The translations under genes were made by a program, and so were the position numbers. Positions 44,210-56,300 of a stretch of 64,000 nucleotides of DNA are shown here, in pieces. The stretch comes from Diplocarpon mali (taxonomy: Eukaryota; Ascomycota; Leotiomycetes; Helotiales; Drepanopezizaceae), in NCBI GenBank assembly GCA_024741835.1, contig JAENRP010000035.1, forward strand, positions 35,932-99,931, read 5' to 3'. How positions within the stretch are numbered: position 1 is the stretch's first letter; each line of letters starts with the position of its first letter. A model generated the notes under the pieces. It saw nothing but the letters and a program-made list of their open reading frames with translations, was not told where the DNA came from and made no database searches.

Positions 44210-46302
44210 TGTAAAAGATCGAGGGGTAGCGTGAACCGTCGTGGCGAATGATCCTCCGAGGGATGTAGTATATAGTAATTCCGCTGCAATCAAGGGCAGA
44301 CGGAAGAACAGTTTCGAACTCTGTGGACCTTGTGGCGAGTGACTGATGAGAGAGGGGAGGGGGGGCTGGAGTGGGAAATTGGAGCTTGTTGCGGCAAGAA
44401 AGAAGGCTTCTTCTCCAGATGGGATTTTGTCTCTTTGGAATGTGTGCTGAGCGTCGAGGGCCAAGGAGAAGGGGTAAGAACAGGAGTGTTTGTTGTTCTT
44501 TTCTATCTTTCGTCTTTCTTCTCGGTTAATGGGAATTCGAAACTTTTGAGGCGAGCAGGAAGAGATACTTGGATGTGATGTGATGTGAGGTAATTCCGAT
44601 TGAAGAGGCCCTTTCAAAGGTTGTCGACGATCGGCCGGGTGCAAGAGCCAAGGCAAATCAAGCCAAGCCAAGCGCGCTATGGGGGAGCAGATTCTGACAA
44701 AGCCGGGGCTTGGCACTGTACCGTAGTGTAGCTGTGGGGAACCGTACTGTTGCGTTCCCTTGGGTATGGGGTTGGTGGGACGAGCCAGGGCAACCGACAC
44801 CCTCGGATATACGAGTGGGTGTGTATCGCGGACGGATATCCTCGGCCGGTGCGGAGTCGAGAGTGTCTGCCAGACGCAGACGCAGAGTGAGTACAGGCGT
44901 CGAGAGCTACTGTGATTTGCAGTAGGGAGGAGGAGGAGGAGGGGGAGAAGGGGGAGGAGGGGGAGGAGAGAGAGGAGGTGGAGGGGGGGAGAAGAACAGC
45001 AGCAGAAGAAGATGCGATTCGAAGAGATTGGGGGTGGCTTGTGATATGTGGCAGATCTCTCCAATCGCTGCTCATGCAGGTGCAGGGTGGTGGTAGAGCT
45101 TTTATAGGTGAGGTGAGGCAAGGTAGAGCAAGAGAACGAGTATCTCCAGGAGGGAGCCGACAGCACAATTCAGTTCCGTTCAGATCGAGCCATTCCGGTC
45201 TGGTAAAGGGGAAGTGCTTTACTATGTACAGCTCCGTTCCAGTCGAGGAGGCGAAATCCCTTCCATTCCTTGTCCTGCCCGCCCTGCAAAGCTAATGCTA
45301 GGTAGGGTAAGTAGACACGGTCCCTACCTAGGTAAACAAAAAGTCGCCTAGGAACTCCCTGCTGTGAGCACCTCATCTGCCGCCCGAGTTGGGAATTGGG
45401 AAGCGCACACCTCGCCCCTCATCTCTCATCTCTCCTCTCTCTCGCCTGTCTCCTCTACTTCCCCTCTCCTCTTCTTGTTCCCCTCTCCCCTCTCCTCCTC
45501 TCGCCCTCGGCCAACCCCCGGCCCAGCTCAGCCCAGCCCAGCCCAGCCCAGCCGACCCGTCACGGCTGCGGCTTTGGCAGTCTGCTGGAGGTACGAAGCA
45601 TGTTCGCAAGGACCAACAGGAGCCGTGACTAGCGGTAAACCCAAGCCACCTCTCTTCTCCGGTGGGAACGGTTGCTGTTCGTAGCCAGTCTCCCCAGTCC
45701 CCGTCTCCCCAGTCCCAGTCTCTTAGTCTCCCCAGTCCTAGCCCCCCCTCCTCCCCCTTCTCTAGCGGTGGCAAATCCGGCGTTACTCGGCTATCCTATC
45801 CTGATAGTGATACTGTGCCAAACGACTGTCCAAACTCTACACAGTTTTCAGTCGCGACATGGAACTGTAGGTCCTGTGTGCCTAGTCCAACTTCGGTGCA
45901 GGTAGTCCAGATGCTTGTACCTCTGCCTTACCGACCTACCTTCCCGACCTACCTCATCGCCCACTGCCCGATGGTCGCTCCCTGCTCCACGTTGCCTTGC
46001 TTCGACGCGGATCAGACACGACAGCCTTCCCCGCCCTGCGCGTGCCGTTGCTCAGCCACCCGAAGCACGAGGACTGCTACTCTGTCCTCCGCCCGTGCGG
46101 TGCTGTGTAGTGTGTATCTTCCGCCCCTCATGTCAAGAGGCATCTCTTGTACACAGCACTGTATCGACAGGTCCTGGGTTCCCTTCGTGACAAAGCTTCC
46201 TTGCCATGGGTTTACTCAATACGACGACTTCCCCCGTCCCTCGCTGCTTGTACCCCACAGCGGTATGCCCTCCACCACAGTACCAGAGTTGAGCCCCCGA
46301 TG

Positions 46303-46326
46303 GTCCGATTGTCCGATTGTCCGATT
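46303..46326 (+). repeat. Tandem repeat (GTCCGATT)x3
   Basis: Three perfect 8-nt copies in the gene-free region; no known function. Confidence 0.85.
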
Positions 46327-46580
46327 GTGCTCTGTAGCGCCAGATTGCCGAGAGTGAGCAAGATCTGAGGGTAAGGTCCGGTGGTACTTTGTAGGTTGGG
46401 CCTGGTCCCGGCATGGGATTAGGTTCGTACCAAGAATTAAACCCTGCTTGGTGCCGTTCCGTGACGGTAGAGCAACGCGGTATGAGAAGCGCTGGCCCCT
46501 TCCACCAGCTGAGGATGAAGACGAGGATTCCAACAGCCAGTCGGGAGAGGAGGGGCTTCCGCGCGACATGGATTGGCCGC

Positions 46581-46584
<4 letters not shown>

Positions 46585-46614
<30 letters not shown>
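46585..46614 (+). repeat. GA microsatellite
   Basis: About 15 uninterrupted GA dinucleotides inside the gene-free region, followed by CAGAGA. Length polymorphism between isolates is likely. Confidence 0.9.
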
Positions 46615-46620
<6 letters not shown>

Positions 46621-47600
46621 ATGGGGTCGATTGTTTGGGTGTACAGCATGTTCAGCCTCTGGAGGCTGTGGGAGAGGCCAAGCGAAAACACCAGCCACGG
46701 AGCATGGAAGACCTGGTATCGTCGAGTCCGGGGACGGGGACGGCGACTGTGTGTACACAGTTCGCAGCACGCACGGGAGTAAAATGTCCGCACAACACCA
46801 GAGCCAAGCTGCCTTTCGGAAATACTGGTCCGGTAGCAAGACTTCTGCATCATACAACGAGAGCACTTCGTCTTGACTGACATCCCGCGCCGGGTTCGGG
46901 TCGACGGGCCGCCGTACCGGTCTCTACGGTGACCCGTACGGAGCGCGAGGGGGCGCAGAATGGAAGCGGGCCCAAACCGGGGGATTATGCCGTCGGAATC
47001 GAGACGAGCCCAACGCTTTTCCGTTGCCAACCACCGACGTCAGCCGCCCAGGAATAACACGCTCCCAAACCTGGCCCGCACGACCCGTGCGAGCATGACC
47101 CTGGTGAACGAACGACCGTATTGTTCCTCCGTCGCGGTGGGAGGGCGTCGGTCCAGAGTCCGCGGGAGAAAGAGGCTCGACACGTAGCCCAAATCCCTCT
47201 CCTCCCAACGTCCTCGGCTCTGACGCCCGGTCAGGTGACTCGTACTCGTCTTTTTCCGCCTGTGACTCGGCTCCAGTGGCTCGTACGGCAAAGGGGCCTG
47301 GATACCACCAGGTACGTGCTTCCTGCCGCCATCCCCCCCTCTCCGCTCTGGCTGCGCTCCGAACTCTCTCATCCACCGACCTTTTCTCGACCTTGCCGGA
47401 CTGCCGCCTTTTTCGCTCGCGGGACAGGCTGAGACTGGCTTATTGACTTTCTGTCCGTCCCCTTCCCCCTCTCCCGGCAGAAAGCCTCGAGGGATCCGGC
47501 TTGTGATTGTGACAAGTCGGGCCTGCTACTCGAACTCGGTGAGCAGAGCCAGCGGGGAGGACGAGCAGAGCGAGCGGGGAGGACGTGCAGAGCCCCCGGA

Positions 47601-47643
47601 CCCGGACCAGGACCAGGACCTGGACCAGGACCTGGATCTGGAT
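47601..47643 (+). repeat. Degenerate CCAGGA/CCTGGA minisatellite
   Basis: Repeating GGACCAGGACCTGGACCAGGACCTGG-like units form partial palindromes. Just before it (about 47540-47590) lies a second imperfect repeat with the core AGCGGGGAGGACG. Confidence 0.7.
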
Positions 47644-49350
47644 CGAGGAGGGAATGGAAGGGAATGGAATAGTCGCTGTCCTTCTCAGACACGGCGTCCT
47701 CGTTTTCGGATCCCCCGTTGTCGTGACCCCAAGTCGGTGAGTACTCTCTCTTCGACCCGACCGACCCGCACACACGACACATGTGGTAGATCTCTACTGA
47801 TCCCAGCAGCCTCCGAGCCATCTCTCCTCACACAACGCCCAACGCCGCCCCCTCCACCTGCAGCTGGCTCGGCCATCCTCCAGCCTATCTCCCGCGCGCG
47901 GGATCGGTCAACCCGCACGCACATCTGGGCGCGCGCTTACAAGAATCCCATGCGGAGCCAACATGGCATTTGCGGATGTCGAGGTGATCCGAGGCCGCTC
48001 GACGAGACGATGCGCAGGGGGCTTCGGATCGTGACGATCAAATGTCACTCTCACTCATCCCTTCGACTGGCCACAGCAACACACCACCCGCTTTCTTGCA
48101 AGAGCTGAAGATGGGTCGCATCAGACTCACATCGTGTCTCACGAGGCTTTCGAGGAAACCGGATCCCGCCAAGTTGTGAGTGTGAGGTAATCCCTTCTTG
48201 CGACTTGGGCGCTGGGAATGCAGCGACGTAACGGCTGGCAACGAGACTGCCACCAACATGTGAGACTTCACTCCCGAGGCAAGGCCGAGGGCGGATGCAT
48301 TGCGACGAGCCAACACGAAGTCCTCAGGCTTGGAGAGGCATAAACACCAACCCAACCCTTCAATCTGGTAAGGGAGGTACCTCCCCGATGCACGGTGACG
48401 GCCATATTTCAACACCGGGCTGCGTAGAATCATGTGACACAGTGTACAAGAGACGCATGGCGCCCGCCGCGAGCCGAATCAAGAGGCTCGCATACCTGCA
48501 TTGAAGGCCAGATGTTGCCAGTTCCCTTCGCATATGTACAGCTCCCTAGCGACCATTTCCAGCACCCAACCCTCTTCCAAAAGCCCACAAGGTCAGCGGT
48601 GGATCACAACGTGGAAGAGCAGAGGCTGACCAAGACTACCTACTTGGTTGCGAGGTACGAAGGAGAGAAGAGAGCTGAGACGACGAGGAAACGCGAATCA
48701 TGGTTCGGCGGACGCTGAATGTTTTCATGTTGCCGCCGACAGCAAGCCAAGAAGTCCCGTCGTGGCGAAGATGTCGAGAGAAGCGCTGCAGGTCGAACTC
48801 TCTCTGGCTCTCCGATACCGAGAATACGGACGATCCAGGGTATTGGATCATGATCGAGGATCCTGATCGTAGACAGACCGAAGCAAGACCGGAGAGAACA
48901 GCAGCTGGGTGCTGAGGCGCGGGTCTGGCTGAAGCAGACTGATTTCGGATGGATGGACAGAGGTCTCGCATGAAAGGCACTGCAAAGCTTTTCTGACAAG
49001 CTCTCGAATTCTCCGCTCAGCCGCTCAGGGCAGATTCAATCGTGCTGGCCTGGGTTGGCCTGGAGAACGAGGAGTCCAGTCGATGAGGCTAGGGAGAGCT
49101 GCGGAATTTCATTTGAGCATGCCGAAAGTAGCACCTCCATATCTGACTGCATAGTCTACACACCGTCCCAGCAGGTAGCTACTACCTCCGGGTCCAACCG
49201 CTTGCAACGGTCTACCCTCTGCACCGATCCGTCTCGAGGCCTAGCTCCCAGCTCCCACGACACAGCCAGATATACAAGATCGATTCATTTATGAAACTCT
49301 ATCCGTCAGTGCCACTGGACGATTAAGGCCCCTCGCTGTCTTTCGGGAGT

Positions 49351-49765
49351 TTATTTCTTCGTGGTGCCCTTGAACTGATCCTTCAACTCGTCCAAATAGT
49401 GCCGTAAAAAACGTTGCGGGTCGAGCTTCCTCCTTTCCATACAGGTATTGGTAGTCTCGGCAGGATCAATCAACTTCTCCCCTCGCTTGACCTCTTGGAC
49501 TTTCTTGTGTATTTTCTTGACAGCTCGGTGGAAGGCGGGTGAGGAGAGAAGCTGGGCAAGATTAGCTACGGGATAGGATGGCTGCAGATCATGGAAAGTA
49601 TCGTCTGGAAGGCTGGTATGGCTGATATAGGGTTCACGCTGCCGCCGACTCGAGGGGGGCAGGGCAGAACGTACTTTTGCGGTTAACCAGACCTGGGAAG
49701 CATTAGTAAAATATACAGATTTCGAGGCCGCGATTCACTACTTCAAGCAATCGAATCCAGGCCAT
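49351..49765 (-). CDS. Small conserved fungal protein, MRX7-like (MIOREX) candidate
   Basis: Exons 49765-49742 and 49692-49351 give 121 aa: MAWIRLLEVWLTAKVRSALP at the start, then LAQLLSSPAFHRAVKKIHKKV, the EVKRGEKLIDP segment and, at the end, RFLRHYLDELKDQFKG. The intron (49741-49693) has a strong TACTAAT branch site and TTCCCAG acceptor. The pattern of a short N-terminal helix, an SPAFHRxVxKIHKKV helix and a C-terminal LKDQFKG is one I associate with fungal proteins annotated as MIOREX complex component 7, a mitochondrial inner-membrane gene-expression factor; this is from memory and not certain. The open frame extends upstream of the chosen ATG (to 50008), so a longer N-terminus is possible. 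Divergent from the tyrosine phosphatase. Confidence 0.62.
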
Positions 49766-50321
49766 CTCGAACCAGGCTTGAGCGTTACCATTGCGATCAG
49801 GCGCAAGAGAGGTCTCCAAGGGAAGGTAAGGGGGGGGGGGTTGTGATGCTGGAGTTGTGATGTTGATCAACGCGATGTCGCGATCCAGCGGGGGAGTTTT
49901 GCTCGGCAGAGCCTCACCGGCGGCCCTAGCCGAGCCCCGGGTCGTGCTTGGCGGCGGGGAACGGGAAGTGGGCCACGGCTTCCTCGAGTCCCAAAGGGTA
50001 AGTACCATGAGCCTTCCATCGTGATGACTCCAGTTCTCTCCTCACCACGTCCCATCCTTCACTTACCTCTGTCAATCCCCTCTTCCATCAATCGTGCATC
50101 CTTCCAACTTGCTCCCCCCCCCCCTCATCGATTCCCCAGATCGCTCGAATTCGTCGGCATTCGTTTCTCAATTTGCTCTCTCGACTCAAGCTCGAGTCAC
50201 TCAATCCTTTGCTGCACGCTCCGGACCTGCGTCCCTCTAGCTGCATCTGTCGACGTCGATATTACACACTTTTCTCAAGATTGAAAAGGAGCCCAGCTTC
50301 ACCGCAGCTCGCACTCCTGAA
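49766..50321. other. Divergent promoter region, MRX7-like/phosphatase
   Basis: About 560 bases containing G-run (49830-49840) and C-run (50114-50125) tracts and the phosphatase leader. An out-of-frame ATG at 50021 opens an 87-codon frame ending at 50284. The true start of the phosphatase may lie here on an unseen exon. Confidence 0.4.
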
Positions 50322-51747
50322 GTGACGAGCCTCTCCAATCTGGATCGATTTCTCGCCTTCAAGAGGCGTCGCGAGTCGTCTAGATCCCCCACAGGCACTC
50401 CCAGCTCTCCATCAACCGAAGACCGCAAGAAGATCAGAAGCAGCTCGCCTGCGTGGCTGAGCAGGATGCGTTCCCATCGATCCTCTTCCAAGCACGCTGA
50501 CTCCCCGGTTCCTGTCGTCGAAGGGTCGTCCTCGGTCTCTCAGATGGATGGGTCATGCTTTGGAAAGCCCGCAGGTGCCAAGTACGAGGACGAGCCGGCC
50601 CAAGAAGGCCCCCCTCCTCTTCCATCCTTCCTGACCCTGAACGAAATTGGTACGTTGCGCGGCGTGCTTGACCCGGGCTGCGGCTGACTTTTGATTGTGA
50701 GAAATGCGTGACAAGTACGCCGAGCTCACCCGGCTCGAGAACGAGCGTCTTGCGCAAGGGAGTACCGACCCTCAATGGTCGCGTCAGGCCCCGGACCCTG
50801 CTCTGGACCGATATAGCAACATCTACCCGTGGGGCAACAACCGGATCAAGCTCAACGTTCCCGAGGGCGTCAACGACTATATCAACGCCTCTCCTGTCTC
50901 CCTGGTTTCCACCTCCAACAAACAGAGTGATCTCAAGGCTGGTGTCCAAGACAAGTACATCTGCATGCAAGGTCCGAAGAAGCAGACGGTGAATCACGTC
51001 TGGCATATGGTCTGGCACGAACTCGCGGAACCATACACTACCTCGCCTGCCGTTGTCATTATGTTGACCCCGACCCATGCCCCGATGCCCAATGACCCAT
51101 CCAGGATGTTTGAGAAGTGCTACGAGTACTACCCGCTTGACGAGAACTCGCCGCCCCTGCGTATCAACGACTCGGGCGAGCTTGGCGAAAATTTCAAGGC
51201 CACGGTCAGATTCGAGGAGAGATTGCCGGGTATCGAGGGGACGCCCATCGAGATCCGGAAGCTCATCATGACTCTGGATGGCGACGAGGAAGAGGAGAAG
51301 CCAATCTACCACTACCTGTACCCCCACTGGCCCGATTTCGGTGCACTTGCGACGGGGAACGTGGAGAGCATCTTGAACTTGATGCAGATCTCCCGCAAGG
51401 CGAACGGCAGGGGCGAGAATGCTCGTCTGATTCATTGTAGTGCGGGCGTTGGTCGTACCGGGACATTTGTGGCGCTCGAGTTCCTGCTTGGAGAGCTTGA
51501 AGGTGGTGCTTGGGAGGGTTGGGACAACTCGGAGCACGCGGTAAATGATCCAGTGTACGAGACCGTGAACCAGCTCCGCATGCAGCGGAAGACTATGGTC
51601 CAAGCCTACGACCAGTACGCTTTCCTGTACGAGGTCCTGCGAAAGCGATGGGAGGAGAAGTACGAGGTCCCGTGTGTTGGCGGCGAGCACACGCACATGG
51701 CTCCAACGAATAACGACGTCTGTGTCAATGGGAACGACGAAGAGTGA
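50322..51747 (+). CDS. Protein tyrosine phosphatase, classical non-receptor type (yeast Ptp1/Pyp-like)
   Basis: Dephosphorylates phosphotyrosine, in fungi often on MAP kinases. Two coding segments, 50322-50649 and 50702-51747, are joined by a 52-nt intron (GTACGT...GAG) and give at least 457 aa. The PTP domain (from about 115) has NRIKLNVPEG, NDYINASPV, YICMQGPKKQTVNHVWHMVW, the WPD loop in HYLYPHWPDFG and the P-loop HCSAGVGRTGT starting at 51433, with catalytic Cys and Arg, then the Q-loop MRKTMVQAYDQY-like region. The N-terminal segment is Ser-rich, with FLAFKRRRESSRSPTGTP. The start is unresolved: the coding-looking frame begins after a stop at about 50239 and contains no ATG before 50466. 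The coordinate given is a GTG. Either an upstream exon supplies the ATG, or translation starts at a near-cognate codon or at 50466. Confidence 0.82.
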
Positions 51748-52460
51748 GGTGGTCACCGTCGCGTAGGCCATTGCCCCGCTGGGTATGGTTTGGTCTGGAG
51801 TATGGCGCGCGCACTCGGATTGTTTCTATTCGTTCTTGTAGGTACTCGGCTGGCAACTGGACCGCAGTCCCGGAAAATGAAAGATGCACATGATTAGAAT
51901 GCTTCCGCAATGACCGAAGGTAGATTGGAAGAATGCAATGCAGACAGTCGAGAAGGGGATTTTTGCATGCTCTCTCGGATTGGGATGTGTTGTGTCGGTC
52001 GTATAGCTAGGATTAGCATTTCGTAGGGTGCAATACCAGCAGCCAGGCAGGCGGCCATGGCCCGCACCGGCACAACATTTCCAAGCTCTGTCGTCGTCTT
52101 GGGGACGATTTCATCCCTCTCTGACCCGAAGCACCAGCGCCTGGCAAGCCATACGAAACCGACAATGCTGCATTGTACATCGTGACAGATCTTCGCCTCT
52201 CCCACCCGCCGCGCCAGAACGTGAAGACCGAGACCAGGCCGAGCAAGCCCACCCGCGCCCGCAGACCGAGCAGGGCCTCCACCCGACGCCCAGCGCCACA
52301 CCAACTCCCCTCCCAGGGAACTATCGTCGATGACATGACCGCCGGGGACCAGCCCGCCACCTCACGATACCGCGGCGGGGACGGGTCCCAGGACAGCTCG
52401 CGCCGCGGAGAGACGTCTCGCGACAATGGAGCGTCGTCTCCGTGTCTGGTGTGCAGGAGA

Positions 52461-52502
52461 GGAGGAGGGGAGGAGAGGAGGAGGGGAGGAGAGGAGGAGG
52501 GG
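52461..52502 (+). repeat. 16-nt purine tandem repeat x2.6
   Basis: GGAGGAGGGGAGGAGA is repeated twice plus a partial copy. All-purine strands can form triplex or G-rich structures; no function is claimed. Confidence 0.85.
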
Positions 52503-52919
52503 AAAGCTTCGACAGTGTAGATGCTGTGTCCGTGTGGAGGGGGGGTCTGGCAGTGCGATGCGATGTGGAGATTTGCTCGCTGGGACTGGAGAGATGGGCT
52601 TGGGAATGGTAGGATGGGCTTGGGAAGGGTAGGGGTTGGAGATTGGTATCGGGGAATGTATGGGACGGTGCTGGTGAGCTGAGAGGTATGGGAGGGTGAG
52701 GTACGCAAGGCAAGGCGAGGTGAGGTCAGGTATTGCAAGTACCTCGAGAGGGCCTCTGGTTCGCGACAAGTGCGTCTATGGTGCTCAGCTCACTCCCTCG
52801 AGGGACCTATGTAACCCCTCCTCGGCATCTTGTACTAAAGTGGGTATATCAACACATGGCTCGGCTCGGCTCCCTCTCCCTCTCTCCCCCTCCCCCCTCC
52901 TCTTTCACTTGGGGGCTCT

Positions 52920-52923
<4 letters not shown>

Positions 52924-52959
<36 letters not shown>
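52924..52959 (+). repeat. CT microsatellite
   Basis: About 18 uninterrupted CT dinucleotides. On the minus strand it is a GA tract like that at 46585-46614. Confidence 0.9.
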
Positions 52960-52962
<3 letters not shown>

Positions 52963-53306
52963 TCGATGTTTGGTGCCGAGAGATCCGAGAGACAAATCAG
53001 GGGCCTGGGAGGGGGAGATCGGGTCATGCTGGGGATTTGCCTATGACTGGGCCTCACCAGGTTTCGATAGAGGCCAAGGAATGCCGGCAGTCAGTCGCCG
53101 AGAAGGAGTAAACCAAGACTTCTGCGGTCGGATGATGAGGAAAGGGTCCAAGTGCTGCGATGTTGGAGGAAGAGTGCTTTATTAATCTGTCATGATGTTG
53201 GGAATACGCCTAACGCCAGAGCCAAAACCACCAGCATTTACCCAAACTCATCTTATCATCACCGGTCCCCACAGCCTTCGTTCCCAACCATCACGTACTC
53301 GCTGCT

Positions 53307-56300
53307 TCACGCCGTTTCATGAATGTAATCCCGGTTTTCGATCGTCACGCTCTTGGTCATGTGGTTGACTTTGTATACTCCTACAAGGCGGGATGCAAGC
53401 TCAAACATGTTATTCCGGAGGGAGATGACAATGAACTGGGCGTTCTTGGTTCGCTCCTTGATGTAACTCGCAACGATAGAAACCTGCGTTTTGTTAGTAG
53501 GGGTTGGGCAGCATGGGGTTGGGAGATGGGCTTACGTTTCGGAAATCCAGTGCGGCATCAATCTCATCCATGACATACAGCGGTGTTGGCTTGTAGTGAT
53601 GGAGAGCGAACACCAGTGCCAAACTACTCAACGTCTTCTCCCCACCAGACAGGTTGGAGATGTTCTTCCATGATTTCTTGGGTGGCATGACGCTAAACAA
53701 GATCCCCTCGGAGAAGGGATCCAAAGAATCGACGAGCTCGAGCTCGGCATTTCCTCCCATGGTAATCATCTGGTACATCTCCTTCAAGCGAAGGGAGATA
53801 GTACTGAACCCTTCCATAAAGCCCTCAAGTCGGAGGCGTCGGAGGTCGTCACATCGCTTCTTCGCCGAGTCGCGCTGGGCGACTGCGCCTTGGAGATCTG
53901 CGTTTCTGGCAGCATGCTCTTCGACACGGCGACGATATTCAGCCAGGACACCAAGCTCGACATTGACGTTCTGGGTTTTCTCCTCCAGCGCCGCAATCTC
54001 TGACTTGAGGGTATCTTTACTCATGTCTGCTAGCTCGTCCTTGGTATACGAAGGGAGCTCCTGGGCCTCCGTCTCTACACCCAGGTCACTAATGTTTTGG
54101 AGAGCAAGCTTGCCCAGCTTCTCCGTCCAGTATCTCAATCGTTTCTGGTTCTCGCCGAGGACCTTTTGGTTCTCCTCGAGCTTATTCTTCATCTCGATCT
54201 CGACGGCTCTGATCTCGTTGAGAGCTGCGGTCTTCTCGTCGAGCTCGGCCTTGAGCGCGTTGAGATCCTTCCTCTTGGCCTTGAGCGCTTCCGACGACTC
54301 GTCCACTCGAGCTTGGTATCCCTTTGCGCTTGAACTCTGGGTCTGAATCTCATCCTCTAAGGATTCAAGGTCGGAGATCGCAGCCTCAAGTTCTTTGGTA
54401 GCTTTGGCATGGTCCTTCTCCTGCTTGGTCTTTTGCTTCTCGGCCTTGGCCCTCGTCACCTCAGCTGACGAGATTGCCTCGCTGAGATTACCAATCTCTT
54501 CCTTCAGAGCGTCGACTTTCGATTTCTGCGCGCGGAGCTGATCACCGCCCACCTCCATAATCTTGTCCTGTAGGGCCTTGATCTCCTGTTCGACACTAGC
54601 AGTCTCGCCTCGCAGCCTCTCAATCTCCTTGTTGAGCTTTGAGGTTTCTTTCTCCAGAGACGCGGCACGGCTGTCGTCAGTCTTGGACGGTTGATGCTCT
54701 TTACTCAGCTCCTTGATGCGGCGTTGAGCATCGGCCAAGTTACGCGCAGAGCTCTCGAGCTCGAGGCCAATCTTTTGCATCGTTGTGTCTAGACGAGGGA
54801 TCTGATCGTTGAGATCATGGAGGGATGACTCCAAATCCCGCTGGCGATCCTGGAACTTCTGAAAGTCCTGCTCAAGTCCATCTCTGTCCACCTCAAGCTT
54901 TGCAACCTGCTCTTTCGAAGTATCGGCGACGAGTTTGGAGGACATCAAGCCTTTCTTGACGGCATTTCCGCCGCCAGACATGGTACCAGATTTATCGATC
55001 AGCTGGCCATCGAGAGTCACCACTCGCCATCTTTTGGCCCCGTACGCAATCCGGTTTGCTTGATCAAGATCTTTGGCCACCAAGGTGTTCTGGAGGGAAT
55101 GATAGAAAGCAGGGCGAAACCTGTCGTCCTTGGCATTGATGAGGTCGAATAAGCGAGGAACATTTTCAGGGGTATCAATAGGCGACAGGTCCCTGTTTCC
55201 CAATTTGTCGAGACACATGAAATTTCCTCTACCAAGATTGGTTTTGCGCAGGTACTCGATGCATTGCTGCCCACCGTCAACGGTGTCGGTGACAAAGTTG
55301 TCGAGAGCTCCGCATGCTGTTGAGATGGCAACGTCGTACTTTTGGTCGATGATTCCAAGATTTCCAAGTCGGCCGTGAAATCCGTCAATACGCCCAGATT
55401 CCTTTAGTCGCATGAGCCCGGTAAGCACATTGCCTTGGGTCTGTGTATTCGACAGGCTTGCACGTGCCTCGTCTGCCTTTTGACGGGCTCCAGAGAGACG
55501 GGATCGGAGTTCAGGTTCTTTCTGAGACAGTTTTTGCAATTCGGATTCAACTTTGCCAACCTCTTTCTCTAACCTTGCTCTTTCAGACTTGCACTGCTCC
55601 AGTTCAGCTAATTTGGCCTCTCTGCCTTCCTCGATGCTGGCGAGTTTCGCTTGCGTCTCCTCGAGTGCAACGGCGCCAGCATTGGCTTTCTCGTGAAGGA
55701 TTGCAAGCTCACTTTCTGCAACGGCGATAGCTGACTGCTTTTGGTTGATTTTTTCGTTCCAGGGTTCCAGGGACTTTTGCTTAGCCGCAATTTGATCCGA
55801 AAATGCTTGAGTCTTTCCCTTGAGATTCTCCCGGATAGTACCCAGGTCCTTTTCTTCCGCCTTCATGCGTTTCTCCATGGCTGTTATCTCCTGAGCGAAC
55901 CTTCCAATCTCATCCGTACATTCTTCGATCGTGTTCTCAGCATCAGCTGCTGCAGTCTCGGAACTACTGATCGTCTTCTCCAACTTCTTTTGCTTTCCAG
56001 TCAAAAATTTCCTCTTTTCCTCAAATTTGACATGTTCCTGATCGAACTTGGCCATCTCTTTGAGGATAGCCTGAGTATTCTTTTCGATGCTGTCCAATTC
56101 CTTCTGGCCCTTTTTGTACTGCTTGTCGAGCTCCTTGATCCCATCCTCGTTGCCCTGGTGCTTCTCAAGCTCAGCGTCAAGTTGGGCCTGCATTTCGCCG
56201 ATCGCCTCTTCGGTGACATTGATATTGTCGCCACATTCGTCAATGTAGAGTTGATAGAGAGCAGATTGCTTCGCCGTCAACTCATTCTCATCTCGGATAT

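Larger units (their letters stand above)
44210..49350. other. 5.1-kb gene-free, low-complexity region
   Basis: The longest stretch without a supported gene. It contains purine-rich GGA blocks (about 44925-45000), C/T-rich blocks (about 45410-45560 and 45665-45760), CAGCC repeats (about 45523-45553), GTCCGATT x3 (46303-46326), a GA microsatellite (46585-46614) and a CCAGGA-type minisatellite (about 47601-47643). Frames up to 348 codons occur, but their proteins are Ser/Pro/Arg-rich and shift with the repeats, so they look accidental. It lies upstream of the 398-aa gene, so a long leader, a regulatory region or a non-coding RNA is possible. Confidence 0.5.
51748..53306. other. Spacer between convergent phosphatase and SMC4, repeat-rich
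   Basis: About 1.56 kb with a GGAGGAGGGGAGGAGA repeat (52461-52502) and a long CT microsatellite (52924-52959). Frames of up to 241 codons are Ser/Pro/Arg-rich and change with the repeats, so they are not called. No RNA gene was recognised. Confidence 0.5.

Noticed and set aside
44120..45166. 348-codon minus-strand frame upstream of the 398-aa gene
   Set aside because: Its last residues are the true first exon of that gene; the rest is Ser/Pro/Leu low-complexity translated from a leader or promoter.
50434..51771. 445-codon antisense frame across the tyrosine phosphatase
   Set aside because: Long because the phosphatase is GC-rich and uses few codons that give reverse stops; the sense strand has a full PTP domain.
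52013..52738. 241-codon minus-strand frame
   Set aside because: Runs through purine/pyrimidine repeats; the protein is Ser/Pro-rich with no conserved block or intron signals.
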